Assembly (NCBI GenBank): GCA_035515075.1
Contig: DATJBZ010000001.1
Coordinates: forward strand, 1 to 54,773
Direction: 5' to 3'
From: Moheibacter sp035515075
Lineage (GTDB): Bacteria; Bacteroidota; Bacteroidia; Flavobacteriales; Weeksellaceae
Length of the DNA: 54,773 nucleotides
Part shown: positions 1-8,260 of the stretch, in pieces
Layout: the number at the start of each line of letters is the position of its first letter
Position numbering within the stretch: the first letter of the stretch is position 1
Notes under the pieces: model-generated
The model's input: the letters and a program-made list of their open reading frames with translations, nothing else
Database searches by the model: none
What the model was told of the DNA's origin: nothing
Position numbers and translations under genes: made by a program

Positions 1-262
1 TCGCTTCTTCCCTATTTCATCGTTCTTTTTCAGCTTAGAAATGTTTTTTCAAGAGTTATTCTCGTAGTTTTATTTTTTAAAAATGGATGAAATACAACTG
101 AAAGTTCAATTTGTAATAAAAAAAGTAAAAAATCTGGATTGGAATTTTTGCGCTAGTTTTTCAGCGTAATTTTTGAACACAAGAATTGCGTTTGATTTTT
201 TTCATAAAGAGGTTTTTCGACTTTTTGTTTTTGAGCTGAAAATTTTTTAAGAAGGTAAAAAA
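1..262. other. non-coding stretch beyond the attC-like element
   Basis: I see no open reading frame of convincing quality here on either strand. If the integron-like reading of the adjacent locus is right, this would be the beginning of the next cassette on the minus strand, with its gene starting outside the window. One copy of the 11-mer AAAGTTCAATT lies near position 102; the same word occurs twice more inside the palindromic element at 263-470. Confidence 0.4.
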
Positions 263-470
263 GCATTACAGATAACGTTTCGAGGCTTGGCGATAGTGCG
301 GACTTGAATTGAGCGAAAGTTCAATTCAGACCGAACTAAGCCAAAGCCAATTTCTATTTGCTAAAATAATAAAAAAGCCAATAAAATTGGCTTTTGGCGA
401 CTTAAAATGCACAAAAGTTCAATTTAGCACTTAACCCCGCATTTCGCCAAGCCTTTGTTACCTGCTGTTT
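263..470 (-). repeat. attC-like imperfect palindrome
   Basis: The ends are inverted repeats. The left arm has ACAGATAAC (268-276), AGGCTTGGCGA (283-293) and TGCGG (297-301). The right arm has CCGCA (437-441), TCGCCAAGCCT (444-454) and GTTACCTGCTGT (457-468). The two arm segments pair with unequal 3-nt and 2-nt internal loops, and the central part holds further small hairpins. Read on the minus strand the outer boxes are AGGTAAC and GTTATCT, resembling the RYYYAAC and GTTRRRY core boxes of integron attC sites. The stop codon of the neighbouring gene (458-460) lies inside the right box. The hairpins and boxes are seen directly; the recombination function is inference. Confidence 0.6.
372..395. 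terminator. bidirectional hairpin terminator inside the palindrome
   Basis: AAAAGCCAAT and ATTGGCTTTT form a 10-bp stem with a 3-nt loop, with A-rich and T-rich flanks. It lies about 65 bp after the stop codon of the minus-strand lipoprotein gene and could end that transcript within the attC-like element. Confidence 0.55.
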
Positions 471-1222
471 TTCTTTTCATTGTCAATGTATGTCTTTTTG
501 TATTGTTCTGTAATTGGCCCTTCATTTTTCTCCCAGTTAAACATGTACTTGTCATCGTGTCCAAACGAACCAACACCGTCTGCCTTAAATGTTTTTGGAT
601 TTGCGTCATTAACAATTGTGTCACGAAAGAAAACTCTGTATTTGTCTTTAATGTAATAGGGGCTTACTATTTCTGCTGTTTTATAGTCCAAAGAGTCAAT
701 TCTTGAATTGTGATAAAAATAAAAACTATCATCTTTTCCCCATTCTTCGTCAATTGCAACGAATTTGTTAGTATTTACATTTAGCAGCTTGTCAAACTGA
801 TAAAAAATGTTGTTCTTGTCCTGTGTCCAATGATAGTCTTTGAGAACTTTAAATGTTTTTGGGTCTGCGTCTTTTATCCTACAGTCTGTTCCACCGAATT
901 GAATTAAATACACATAGTTTTTGTCCTTCCAATAATATTCTTTCACTTGCTCAAAAGTATTTGGGTCTGCATACTCTAAAATTGAAGCGTTTTTGAAAAC
1001 ATAATTTTTATCTTTACCCAAGTGAACGTTAATGTTATTATCTATGGTTTCAAATGTTTCAGCGTCTGCTTCTTTTAATAAAGTGTTCTCTCTTGTCCAA
1101 TTACCACCATGTATCCATTTGTAATAAATTTTACCATCCTTTTCTTCGTAACCTGAATGGCAAGAAGTCAAGGTGAAACCCAATGTCAGCAGTATAAATA
1201 TTTGTTTAAGTGGATTTTTCAT
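458..1222 (-). CDS. DKNYY-repeat lipoprotein, candidate gene cassette
   Basis: This is a 254-residue predicted lipoprotein. The signal peptide ends in the lipobox LTSC, so the mature protein should start at Cys21 and be anchored on the periplasmic side or outer membrane. The rest consists of repeated blocks containing K-D-K-N-Y/Y-x-V/F (for example GKDKNYVFKN and WKDKNYVYL), the pattern of the DKNYY family, whose function is unknown. The start codon lies about 46 nt from the GTTACCTGC box of the site at 1269-1349, and the stop codon lies inside the AGCAGGTAAC box of the element at 263-470. The gene therefore fills the space between two recombination-like boxes and leaves little room for a promoter of its own, as in an integron cassette. 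The lipoprotein and DKNYY calls are fairly firm; the cassette status is inferred. Confidence 0.75.
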   Translation of the reverse strand: MKNPLKQIFILLTLGFTLTSCHSGYEEKDGKIYYKWIHGGNWTRENTLLKEADAETFETIDNNINVHLGKDKNYVFKNASILEYADPNTFEQVKEYYWKDKNYVYLIQFGGTDCRIKDADPKTFKVLKDYHWTQDKNNIFYQFDKLLNVNTNKFVAIDEEWGKDDSFYFYHNSRIDSLDYKTAEIVSPYYIKDKYRVFFRDTIVNDANPKTFKADGVGSFGHDDKYMFNWEKNEGPITEQYKKTYIDNEKKNSR

Positions 1223-1268
1223 TTGTCAATTCGTCTTGTAGTTCCTTTCGGTTGCTGTCTCATAAAAT

Positions 1269-1349
1269 AGCAGGTAACTTACTTATATGCGCTGAGAAAC
1301 TTCGGGTTTTTATCATAATTGGTTGGATAAGCGAAGTTTTATCGCGCAT
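1269..1349 (-). repeat. recombinase-proximal hairpin site with GTTACCTGCT box
   Basis: AGCAGGTAAC (1269-1278; GTTACCTGCT on the minus strand) is the same box found at the far end of the lipoprotein gene. Next to it, ATGCGC-4nt-AAACTTCG (1287-1304) is complementary to CGAAGTTT-4nt-GCGCAT (1332-1349), making a 14-bp stem with a 4x4 internal loop. It lies 27 bp after the recombinase stop codon. By position it would correspond to an attI-like site or the first attC of an array. The structure is seen; the role is inferred. Confidence 0.55.
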
Positions 1350-1375
1350 TATTTAAACGAAGATAATCAATTATT

Positions 1376-2416
1376 TCATAAATCATCAAAGGGACTTTTA
1401 ATTTGTTGAATGGATCGATTGCTCACATGGGTATAGATTTCTGTCGTCCTTGAACTCCTGTGTCCCAATATTTCTTGAATGTACCGCAAATCGGTGCCAG
1501 ACTCCAACAAATGAGTCGCGTAACTGTGGCGCAACCAATGCAGTGTCGCTGGCTTATTGACTTTTGCCTTTTTCACAGCCAAACGCATCACCAACTGCAA
1601 ACTCCTTCCTCCATACGGTTTCCCCGCTTCTTGCCCTTCAAACAACCAATGTTTCGGACGATACGCTTTGTAGTATTGACGCAACAGCGCAATGATTTTA
1701 TCCGAAATCGGCACGATCCTGTCTTTTTTACCCTTGGATTGATGAATGTGCAACAAATACCGATCGGAAAGTATGTCACTTGGCCTCAAAGATAACAGTT
1801 CGCCACTGCGCAATCCACAAGCATAAATCATGCTCAACATCGTCTGGTGTTTCAAATTGATTGGTGCTTCTAAAATGGCTTTGACTTCTCTTTTGCTCAA
1901 TACGTGTGGCAAACGACGTTCGCGTTTGGGACGCAACACCAACTGTATCACCAACGAATGATGTTCAATCGTTCTAAAAAACAATTTGACGCCATTCACA
2001 ATCTGGTTTTGATAAGAATTCGAAAGTTTCTTTTCTAATATGTAAACATTATTAAAGTAAATGACGTCTTCGTGATTGATTTCTTCAATCGGCTTTTCAT
2101 TGAAAAAAGTCAAAAAAATCACCGTCACTTCCATGTAAGTTTTGATCGTATTTTCACTGTAACGTTTTGCCCGCATCCAATGTTCGAAATAATCCAATTT
2201 CTGAACCGTTTCCGCTGCAAGTTGGCCATTGTCAAACAACGAAATCCCAAAGTATTTTCTATTGACTTTATTGTCTGGAAGATGCCACGCCTTTAAATTC
2301 GGACTCCATCTGGAACCAGAAATCGCACGGATTTCATTGTATTTCTCTCGATCATAAGCAAAGTAAACTGCAATCCTTCGCTGATTATGGTGCTGAATGA
2401 GTTGAGTCGTATACAT
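1376..2416 (-). CDS. tyrosine recombinase (XerC/IntI-like)
   Basis: A 346-residue site-specific recombinase of the phage-integrase/XerCD superfamily. Catalytic residues are all visible: Arg203 (CGLRSGE), a Lys in the SKGKKDR hairpin near 228-231, His293-x-x-Arg296 (HWLRH), His319 (LGH) and the nucleophile Tyr328 (IYTHV). A core-binding SAM-like domain spans about 72-165. The first ~70 residues form an extra basic domain (YFAYDREKYNEIR, RWSPNLKAWHLP) that recalls HARP-like segments found at the N-terminus of many Bacteroidota integrases. It is followed on the same strand by the hairpin site, the lipoprotein gene and the attC-like element, which would be the reversed-integrase layout. It could also be an orphan XerC-like enzyme. 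Family is certain, job is inferred. Confidence 0.9.
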   Translation of the reverse strand: MYTTQLIQHHNQRRIAVYFAYDREKYNEIRAISGSRWSPNLKAWHLPDNKVNRKYFGISLFDNGQLAAETVQKLDYFEHWMRAKRYSENTIKTYMEVTVIFLTFFNEKPIEEINHEDVIYFNNVYILEKKLSNSYQNQIVNGVKLFFRTIEHHSLVIQLVLRPKRERRLPHVLSKREVKAILEAPINLKHQTMLSMIYACGLRSGELLSLRPSDILSDRYLLHIHQSKGKKDRIVPISDKIIALLRQYYKAYRPKHWLFEGQEAGKPYGGRSLQLVMRLAVKKAKVNKPATLHWLRHSYATHLLESGTDLRYIQEILGHRSSRTTEIYTHVSNRSIQQIKSPFDDL

Positions 2417-2484
2417 TTTGATAGGTTTGGTTTCGACTTTCTAAGTTAAGCAAAAAGTCAACAACTGCAATGGATGAATTAAAA

Positions 2485-5316
2485 TCAATACCAGCCTCTG
2501 CGCAAATGATTGATGATGCTGCCCAAATTCATGTTGAATGTAAAACGTATTTTTTCCCAATAATTTTTCTGCCCTGGTTCGAACCCCAACGTCGATTGCA
2601 TCGGAAAATAAAACGACAAAAAATCGGGAATAAAATTGACCTTAACTCCTGTATCATACAGAAACTTCGCGCCCTGACCTTTGTTTTTGTACACGCCAAC
2701 ATCGGCATACAGTTCAAACATTTTCCAAACCGGAACTTCCACATTGCTCGTCACCAACCACTGGTTCACCGTATGTTCAAACATCGATTTGAATCCCGCT
2801 TCTGCCAAAAAGTATTGTTGACTCAGCACGCCACTATTTTCTGAACGCCCCAACACATTGAGATTGAATGCATAATCCGATGTTTTGCTCAAACCAAAAT
2901 TGAAATAATCGGTATCCGCTTGATTTTCGATGAATGTTCCTGCAAATAGCCGAATGCCCAATTGTTTTTTGGGTGAAAAACGCCAACGATAATAAGCTTC
3001 TCCATACATTTTCTGAAAAACGCCTGTCGTTTGCAAAGTTGCTGAACCGTGAAATTCATGAATATAATTGGGCCGCGAATAATAATAAGTTAAATTCAAC
3101 AAAGCATAACGGTCTTCATCAGTTTTGATTTCAAAAGCAGGCACTTCCTTGTCCAAATGGTCAAAACTCAACACCACACCATGTGAAAGCGCCGTTCTTG
3201 GGTCTTTTTTGAAATTGGTATCTGCAAAAACCGACCATTTCAAGTAACTCAAGTCGCGGTCATAATGTTCAAATTTCGAATGAACGCCCAAGGTAATCGA
3301 TCGGAAAATCGTCGTTCTTGGCGTAAACGTATTTTGCACACTCGCCGATCCTGCCAACTTGCCTGTTCCGGTCGATAATTTCGGTTCGATGTACCATTTG
3401 TAAGGTTTTGTCAAAAGCGATTGGTTGTGAAAACGCATCCCAATCAAAAATTTATCATAGTTGTTCCAACGCACCTTTGGATTCATGAAAATCTGCGCAT
3501 ATTCAGGGTTTTCAATGTCTGAATACAATTTGAATTGAATTTTCTTGGCATTTTTGAACAAACCTTGGGTATGCAAATAATTGTCACTTTGGTTGAATTC
3601 TGGGAACAAATGATCCGGATTGAGCACAATTTTATCATAATCGCCTTTCGGAAAACTGTATCGTTTTTTCTTTCCTTTCGCCGTGTACCATTGCTTTTCA
3701 ACCACTTGCCCATCCTTTAATCCTACCAACTGAAAAGGACCAGAAAATTGGGTAGTATTTTTTACTTTGACCGACAATTGAGTTTCATCTTCATCCATTC
3801 GAAGCAATTTGAAGTTGATTTTGTCTTTTTTGTGAATGAAATCTTCAAAAAACCAAGTGAAATCTTGTGTTGTGTGTTCAGCCAAATAATGTTGAAAATC
3901 AGTTGGATTGACCAACTTTCCTTGGTTCATTTGCAACCAATTTCGAAACAAAGTTTGAAATTCCTCCTCACCCAAATATTCCGCCATGAAACGAAATGTC
4001 ATCGCCGTTTTAAATCCACTCATTGCAATCTGATTCATGTTGCTCATTTCATCCAAAGGTGTGTTGATCGCTTGGTCGTAATTTTGCCGCGCCATATACA
4101 AATAAAGCAACGAATACCGCTGGTTCAAATCCAATTTCGAAAAATGAAACAGCTTCAAAGGCGCAATACCCAACCATGAAATTTTATCCGATAAATCACC
4201 AATCAATTGAGTTTCTGGAAATTTTTCGTCCACATATTGCATCATCAAATAATATTGCAAACCGTTTTTGAGCCAATGGTCGTTGATTTTATTGACCACC
4301 AACAAACGATCGATGTACGCATCACTCAACCATTGCATCAATTTGAACGCGTTTTTTTCTTGGTCACTAAACAATTGAATCTGCATGATCCAAGCATCCA
4401 AATCATCCACGCCAAAGAAATTTTGTTCTCTTTTTGTTTTGGAAGAAATGAACAAATGGGGTTCGCGCAAAGGACCCAAATGGTTTTCCAGAAATGTCCA
4501 TTGTTGGGGAATGAGCGAATCGATGATGGCTTGCTCGTTTTGATCCATTGCAAAACCAAATACAATGCTTTTGTCACTCTCTTGAAAAGTATGGACTTGC
4601 TCTGTTTTTTTGGTTAGAAACAATTCAAAATGCGCCAAATCATGGCCGATCCAAGTGTTGTCTGTTTTTACTAAATCACCAAATGCTTGGTAATTTTCAG
4701 GCAAATTGAGTTGGACAACATAGGTTTTGGGCGCACTCGCCACGCCTTCAAAATCCTTGAAATGTTGTAAAATCCACTGATTGTTTTCGTCTATTAGAGC
4801 AGCTTCTAAAAAGAAATATTTCAACAAATAATCGCCGTTCTTATTTTTTCCATAACGGGTAATTTCATCGGTTGGAATTTTCACCCGATACTGCGCAAAC
4901 AACTGAATGGTTTCATTTTCTCGCCAAGGTTCATTCAAAGCAACTTGAATGAATTCTCTTTTTTTGGAATGAAATAGCAAAGCATTTTGCGCACTATCTA
5001 AAATTTCCAAAGCCAAAACTCCGCCGCGTTCTTCTTGGGTTGAAAAATACAATTTTCCTTTTCGGTCTTCCAATTTCGTTTGGTTCAACACCGTTGCCCT
5101 ACCCGAATAAGCATTCGCCCAGGCATGGAATTGAATGGATTTGAGCGTTGTGGAACTTCGGTTGTGCAATCGAAATTCTTGTTGTACTTGGATTTCATGA
5201 TGGATGGTGTCCAAAGTAAGCTGTAGAAAAATACTGTCTTTTTGCTGTGCCAAAAGGCCATTGAAAGGCATCCATATGAGCAATAAAACAGCAACAATTC
5301 GAAACATTCGGTACAA
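2485..5316 (-). CDS. M1-like peptidase-fold protein with C-terminal barrel, zinc motif absent
   Basis: A 943-residue exported protein with a signal peptide ending near LLAQQ (residue ~25). Residues ~30-560 have the layout of M1/gluzincin aminopeptidases, including a NDHWLKNGLQYY segment in the place of the usual W-L-x-E-G-x-A-x-Y. However, there is no HExxH anywhere in this part: the expected helix reads LMQWLSDAYIDRLL, and the third zinc ligand (Glu) is Asn. The C-terminal ~350 residues are alternating hydrophobic strands ending in aromatic-rich segments, as in outer-membrane beta-barrels. It is probably a catalytically inactive, outer-membrane-anchored relative of M1 peptidases. It lies 68 bp upstream of the recombinase on the same strand. 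Fold assignment is moderately sure; the missing motif is seen directly. Confidence 0.65.
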   Translation of the reverse strand: MYRMFRIVAVLLLIWMPFNGLLAQQKDSIFLQLTLDTIHHEIQVQQEFRLHNRSSTTLKSIQFHAWANAYSGRATVLNQTKLEDRKGKLYFSTQEERGGVLALEILDSAQNALLFHSKKREFIQVALNEPWRENETIQLFAQYRVKIPTDEITRYGKNKNGDYLLKYFFLEAALIDENNQWILQHFKDFEGVASAPKTYVVQLNLPENYQAFGDLVKTDNTWIGHDLAHFELFLTKKTEQVHTFQESDKSIVFGFAMDQNEQAIIDSLIPQQWTFLENHLGPLREPHLFISSKTKREQNFFGVDDLDAWIMQIQLFSDQEKNAFKLMQWLSDAYIDRLLVVNKINDHWLKNGLQYYLMMQYVDEKFPETQLIGDLSDKISWLGIAPLKLFHFSKLDLNQRYSLLYLYMARQNYDQAINTPLDEMSNMNQIAMSGFKTAMTFRFMAEYLGEEEFQTLFRNWLQMNQGKLVNPTDFQHYLAEHTTQDFTWFFEDFIHKKDKINFKLLRMDEDETQLSVKVKNTTQFSGPFQLVGLKDGQVVEKQWYTAKGKKKRYSFPKGDYDKIVLNPDHLFPEFNQSDNYLHTQGLFKNAKKIQFKLYSDIENPEYAQIFMNPKVRWNNYDKFLIGMRFHNQSLLTKPYKWYIEPKLSTGTGKLAGSASVQNTFTPRTTIFRSITLGVHSKFEHYDRDLSYLKWSVFADTNFKKDPRTALSHGVVLSFDHLDKEVPAFEIKTDEDRYALLNLTYYYSRPNYIHEFHGSATLQTTGVFQKMYGEAYYRWRFSPKKQLGIRLFAGTFIENQADTDYFNFGLSKTSDYAFNLNVLGRSENSGVLSQQYFLAEAGFKSMFEHTVNQWLVTSNVEVPVWKMFELYADVGVYKNKGQGAKFLYDTGVKVNFIPDFLSFYFPMQSTLGFEPGQKNYWEKIRFTFNMNLGSIINHLRRGWY

Positions 5317-5381
5317 TCTACGGGTCTCGTAAAGTTGTTTGAATTATTTGGTTTGAACAAATTTTTGAGAACAAATTCTCT

Positions 5382-5879
5382 TTATCGAATCACTACTTCT
5401 GTGGCGCCTCCTCTGAATTTCTGGTAAGATGCATCGTAAAATTCAATGCCTGTGTAGGATTGCAAGACTTTGATCATTTCTTTTTTCAACTTTCCGCTGC
5501 CGTGTCCATGAATGAAAATGATTTTGGTTCGTTTCTCTGCGCGTGCCCATTCGATCTCAGCACGAATGGTTTTGATTTGGATTTGCAACATTTCATAGTT
5601 CGACAAGCCTTTGAAATAAACCACCAATTGACCGATGTGCAAATCGATTTCTTTGGGTGCTAAAATCGCTTGATGGGTTTGCACTTTTTTGGGCACTTCC
5701 TGAACCGGTTGTTGCACTTCTCCAACATCCAATGTTTGGTCCAAAATCAATTCTTTCGATGCATAAATTTCTTCAAAACCATCTTCATTCAGGATGGTGA
5801 TACTTTGGCGATGGATGGCAAGGATGACTCCTTTTTGATCATCGTCCAATACTTTGATTTTGTCACCGACTCGAAACAT
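5382..5879 (-). CDS. Smr-domain protein with DUF2027-like N-terminus
   Basis: A small protein (165 residues from the second Met; two residues longer from the first). The N-terminal ~55 residues (FRVGDKIKVLDDDQKG) form an SH3-like domain. The C-terminal part is an Smr domain: the EIDLHIG motif at about 77-83 and the HGHGSGKLK loop at about 124-132. Smr domains are nicking nucleases or RNA-binding modules related to the C-terminus of MutS2; here the domain stands without the MutS ATPase. The gene follows the E2 terminator at 5897-5931, so it probably has its own promoter, and is followed after 65 bp by the M1-like gene. Confidence 0.8.
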   Translation of the reverse strand: MFRVGDKIKVLDDDQKGVILAIHRQSITILNEDGFEEIYASKELILDQTLDVGEVQQPVQEVPKKVQTHQAILAPKEIDLHIGQLVVYFKGLSNYEMLQIQIKTIRAEIEWARAEKRTKIIFIHGHGSGKLKKEMIKVLQSYTGIEFYDASYQKFRGGATEVVIR

Positions 5880-5896
5880 GTCCACAAAGTTGAAAT

Positions 5897-5931
5897 GAAA
5901 AAAGCAGCATCACGGAATGAAACTGCTTTTT
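5897..5931 (-). terminator. rho-independent terminator after the E2 gene
   Basis: On the minus strand AAAAAGCAG pairs with CTGCTTTTT across a 16-nt loop, ending in a T tract. It starts 18 bp after the stop codon of the dihydrolipoamide acyltransferase gene. Confidence 0.7.
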
Positions 5932-5949
5932 CTATCTATTATACTACTT

Positions 5950-7251
5950 TTAAAAAGGGGTATCCAAATCAAATGCTTCCAAATATTGGGCTACTCTTTG
6001 AACAAACATACCGCCCAACGCACCATCCACCACGCGGTGGTCATAGGCATGCGACAAGTACATTTTGTGACGGATCGCAATCACATCGCCTTGTGGCGTT
6101 TCAATCACCGCAGGTTTTTTGATGATCGCGCCTACCGCTAAAATAGCCACTTGAGGCTGAGGAATGATCGGTGTTCCCAAAGTATTCCCGAAACTTCCAA
6201 TGTTCGTGATCGTGTACGTTCCACCTTGAATTTCAGTGGGTTTCAATTTATTTTGACGGGCACGGTTTGCCAAATCATTGACTTGACTCGCCAAACCACT
6301 CAAACTGTATTGGTCTGCATTTTTGATCACTGGAACGATTAAATTTCCACTTGGCAAAGCTGCTGCCATACCGATGTTGATGTTTTTCTTCACGATGATT
6401 TGGTCACCACTCACCGAAATGTTGATCATCGGGAAATCTTTGATGGCTTGCGCAATGGCTTGAATGAAAATCGGCATGAAAGTGATTTTCTCACCGTTTT
6501 TCTTCAAAAATGCATCTTTGTTTTTGTTTCTCCAAAGCACAATGTTGGTCACGTCTGCTTCGATGAACGAAGTGACATGTGGCGCAATTTGCTTGGCTTC
6601 CAACATGTTTTTGGCGATAATTTTTCGCATTCTGTCCATTTCGATGATTTCATCTCCTCCAGAAACGACTGCAGGTGCTGGTGCAACAGCAGTGGGTTGA
6701 ACAGTTGCAGCTGGTGCAGCTTTTGGTTGCGCGGCACTTCCTGCTTTTTTGTCTGCTACAAACTTCAAAATATCTTCTTTGGTTACGCGGCCTTCCATGC
6801 CTGAACCTTGAATTTGTTCCAATTCTTGCAAACTGATGCCTTCTGCTTGTGCGATGGATTTTACCAAAGGCGAAAAGAATTGATCAGAAGCAGAGAAATC
6901 TTGTGCTTTGTTTTCAACCAAAGGTGCTTCCAATGCAGCAATGGTTTCTTGGGGAACTTCTTTCAGAGCAACTTCAGCAACGGGTTCAGTTGTGCTATTG
7001 TCTCCTGCTCCCTCTACTTCAATAATGGCGATGGCATCTCCAATTTTGGCAACATCTTCCACATTGACAAGGATTTCTTTCAAAATTCCGCTCACTGGAG
7101 AAGGAACTTCTGAATCGACTTTGTCCGTTGCAATTTCTACAACCGCTTCGTCTTCTTCGATGTGATCTCCTATGTTTTTTAACCAACTGATGACGGTGGC
7201 TTCCATCACGCCCTCACCCATCGCTGGTAATATCAATTTGTAGTCTGCCAT
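5950..7251 (-). CDS. dihydrolipoamide acyltransferase (E2) of a 2-oxoacid dehydrogenase complex
   Basis: A 433-residue E2 core subunit, which moves acyl groups from the E1-bound intermediate to CoA through a swinging lipoyl arm. Domains in order: a lipoyl domain with the modified Lys44 in ATDKVDSEV; a linker; a peripheral subunit-binding domain around 125-160; a second Ala/Pro/Val-rich linker; and the catalytic acetyltransferase domain with the DHRVVDG motif (His405). The single lipoyl domain and the E2 stand alone, with no E1 or E3 gene next to it, a frequent arrangement in Bacteroidota. The substrate (branched-chain 2-oxoacids, pyruvate or 2-oxoglutarate) cannot be decided from this sequence alone; the branched-chain type is my first guess. 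Confidence 0.88.
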   Translation of the reverse strand: MADYKLILPAMGEGVMEATVISWLKNIGDHIEEDEAVVEIATDKVDSEVPSPVSGILKEILVNVEDVAKIGDAIAIIEVEGAGDNSTTEPVAEVALKEVPQETIAALEAPLVENKAQDFSASDQFFSPLVKSIAQAEGISLQELEQIQGSGMEGRVTKEDILKFVADKKAGSAAQPKAAPAATVQPTAVAPAPAVVSGGDEIIEMDRMRKIIAKNMLEAKQIAPHVTSFIEADVTNIVLWRNKNKDAFLKKNGEKITFMPIFIQAIAQAIKDFPMINISVSGDQIIVKKNINIGMAAALPSGNLIVPVIKNADQYSLSGLASQVNDLANRARQNKLKPTEIQGGTYTITNIGSFGNTLGTPIIPQPQVAILAVGAIIKKPAVIETPQGDVIAIRHKMYLSHAYDHRVVDGALGGMFVQRVAQYLEAFDLDTPF

Positions 7252-7346
7252 AATTTTATCTTTATCGTGCGCAAATTTAGCGATTTTAAATGAATTCTAT
7301 TTAGCCTAAAACGAACAAAAATTCAGCTTCTTGAAATGCCTTGGAC

Positions 7347-8231
7347 TCAACGAATCAAAAATGTTTTGCGCCAATTTTGTCTATTTTCTGTGGCATTCAA
7401 GTAATAAACGCCTGCTGGAAAATGCTTCACGTCGATCTGAATGGTTTTGTTTTGGTTGAATTCTTCCGTATGCATTTGTCTTCCTTGGCCATCATAGATC
7501 GTGATGCTTTGAATGTTTTCTGCTCGATTGATCCAAATCGTTTTTTGTTTTGTCAAAGCCAATTGCGCTTGAGACAGCACTTGTTCTTTTGTATTCAACA
7601 CACTTTCACATTTTTCCAATCTTGAAGGATCATGGTAAAACAAGCTTTGGTCTTTCCAAAAGCAAGCCACCTGCCCCGTTTCATCATAATCTGGTGTTCC
7701 TGCAGCCGCTGTTATCATCGACAAAGAACCGACGCCTTCTACCCAAATGGGAAACATGCCATAGGCATCTTCATTGGAAATACTGGGCGAAAAGTAAAAA
7801 AACTTGCCCGTTTGTTCATTCAAAATCGGTTGAATTTTAATGGAATCTACCGTGAAATATCCTGCTTCGTCAGGAAAAGGTGTGATCGGATTGAACAATT
7901 GCATGCTGTCGCCTACTTCCAAATTAAAATCATACAACAGCGTTTCTTCAGTAGGTTCGTTCAAAATGGTTTTGATGTACACTTTTTTTTCTTGAACATT
8001 TTCTCTCAACCAAAAAGTTTTTGAAATGTAATGGTAACCATCCAAAACTTTGTAGGTATTTCCATTGGCAATGGTATCGCCGACGGTGTGATAAACATCT
8101 TTGTAGCAATCGTTTTCGTCACAATAGCCCAAGTGCCATTCGTTTTTCTGGTTCAGCAGTGGAATGTACGATTGGGAATACACTGTCGTTTGAATGAATA
8201 AAAAACAGCAAAGTAAGAGGATTCTCATCAT
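7347..8231 (-). CDS. secreted protein with T9SS type A sorting domain
   Basis: A 294-residue exported protein. A signal peptide covers the first ~19 residues (LLLCCFLFIQTTVYSQ). The middle part has no fold that I recognise. The last ~75 residues are a type IX secretion C-terminal sorting domain: ITIYDGQGRQMHTEEF, then the PAGVYYLNA turn and a basic TFLIR end. It should therefore cross the outer membrane through the T9SS, consistent with gldB/gldC elsewhere in the window. It is read in the same direction as the E2 gene 95 bp downstream. Confidence 0.8.
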   Translation of the reverse strand: MMRILLLCCFLFIQTTVYSQSYIPLLNQKNEWHLGYCDENDCYKDVYHTVGDTIANGNTYKVLDGYHYISKTFWLRENVQEKKVYIKTILNEPTEETLLYDFNLEVGDSMQLFNPITPFPDEAGYFTVDSIKIQPILNEQTGKFFYFSPSISNEDAYGMFPIWVEGVGSLSMITAAAGTPDYDETGQVACFWKDQSLFYHDPSRLEKCESVLNTKEQVLSQAQLALTKQKTIWINRAENIQSITIYDGQGRQMHTEEFNQNKTIQIDVKHFPAGVYYLNATENRQNWRKTFLIR

Positions 8232-8260
8232 TTAATGGAGGAATTTGGATTTCTTAAAAA

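Noticed and set aside
263..470. The left-edge palindrome as a simple transcription terminator
   Set aside because: A terminator hairpin is indeed inside (372-395), but the outer arms at 268-301 and 437-468 pair over a 135-nt distance, and their box recurs beside the recombinase, which a terminator does not explain.
2950..3070. HEFHG in the M1-like protein as a possible HExxH zinc site
   Set aside because: It lacks the right spacing (H-E-F-H) and lies in the C-terminal barrel region, not in the peptidase part.
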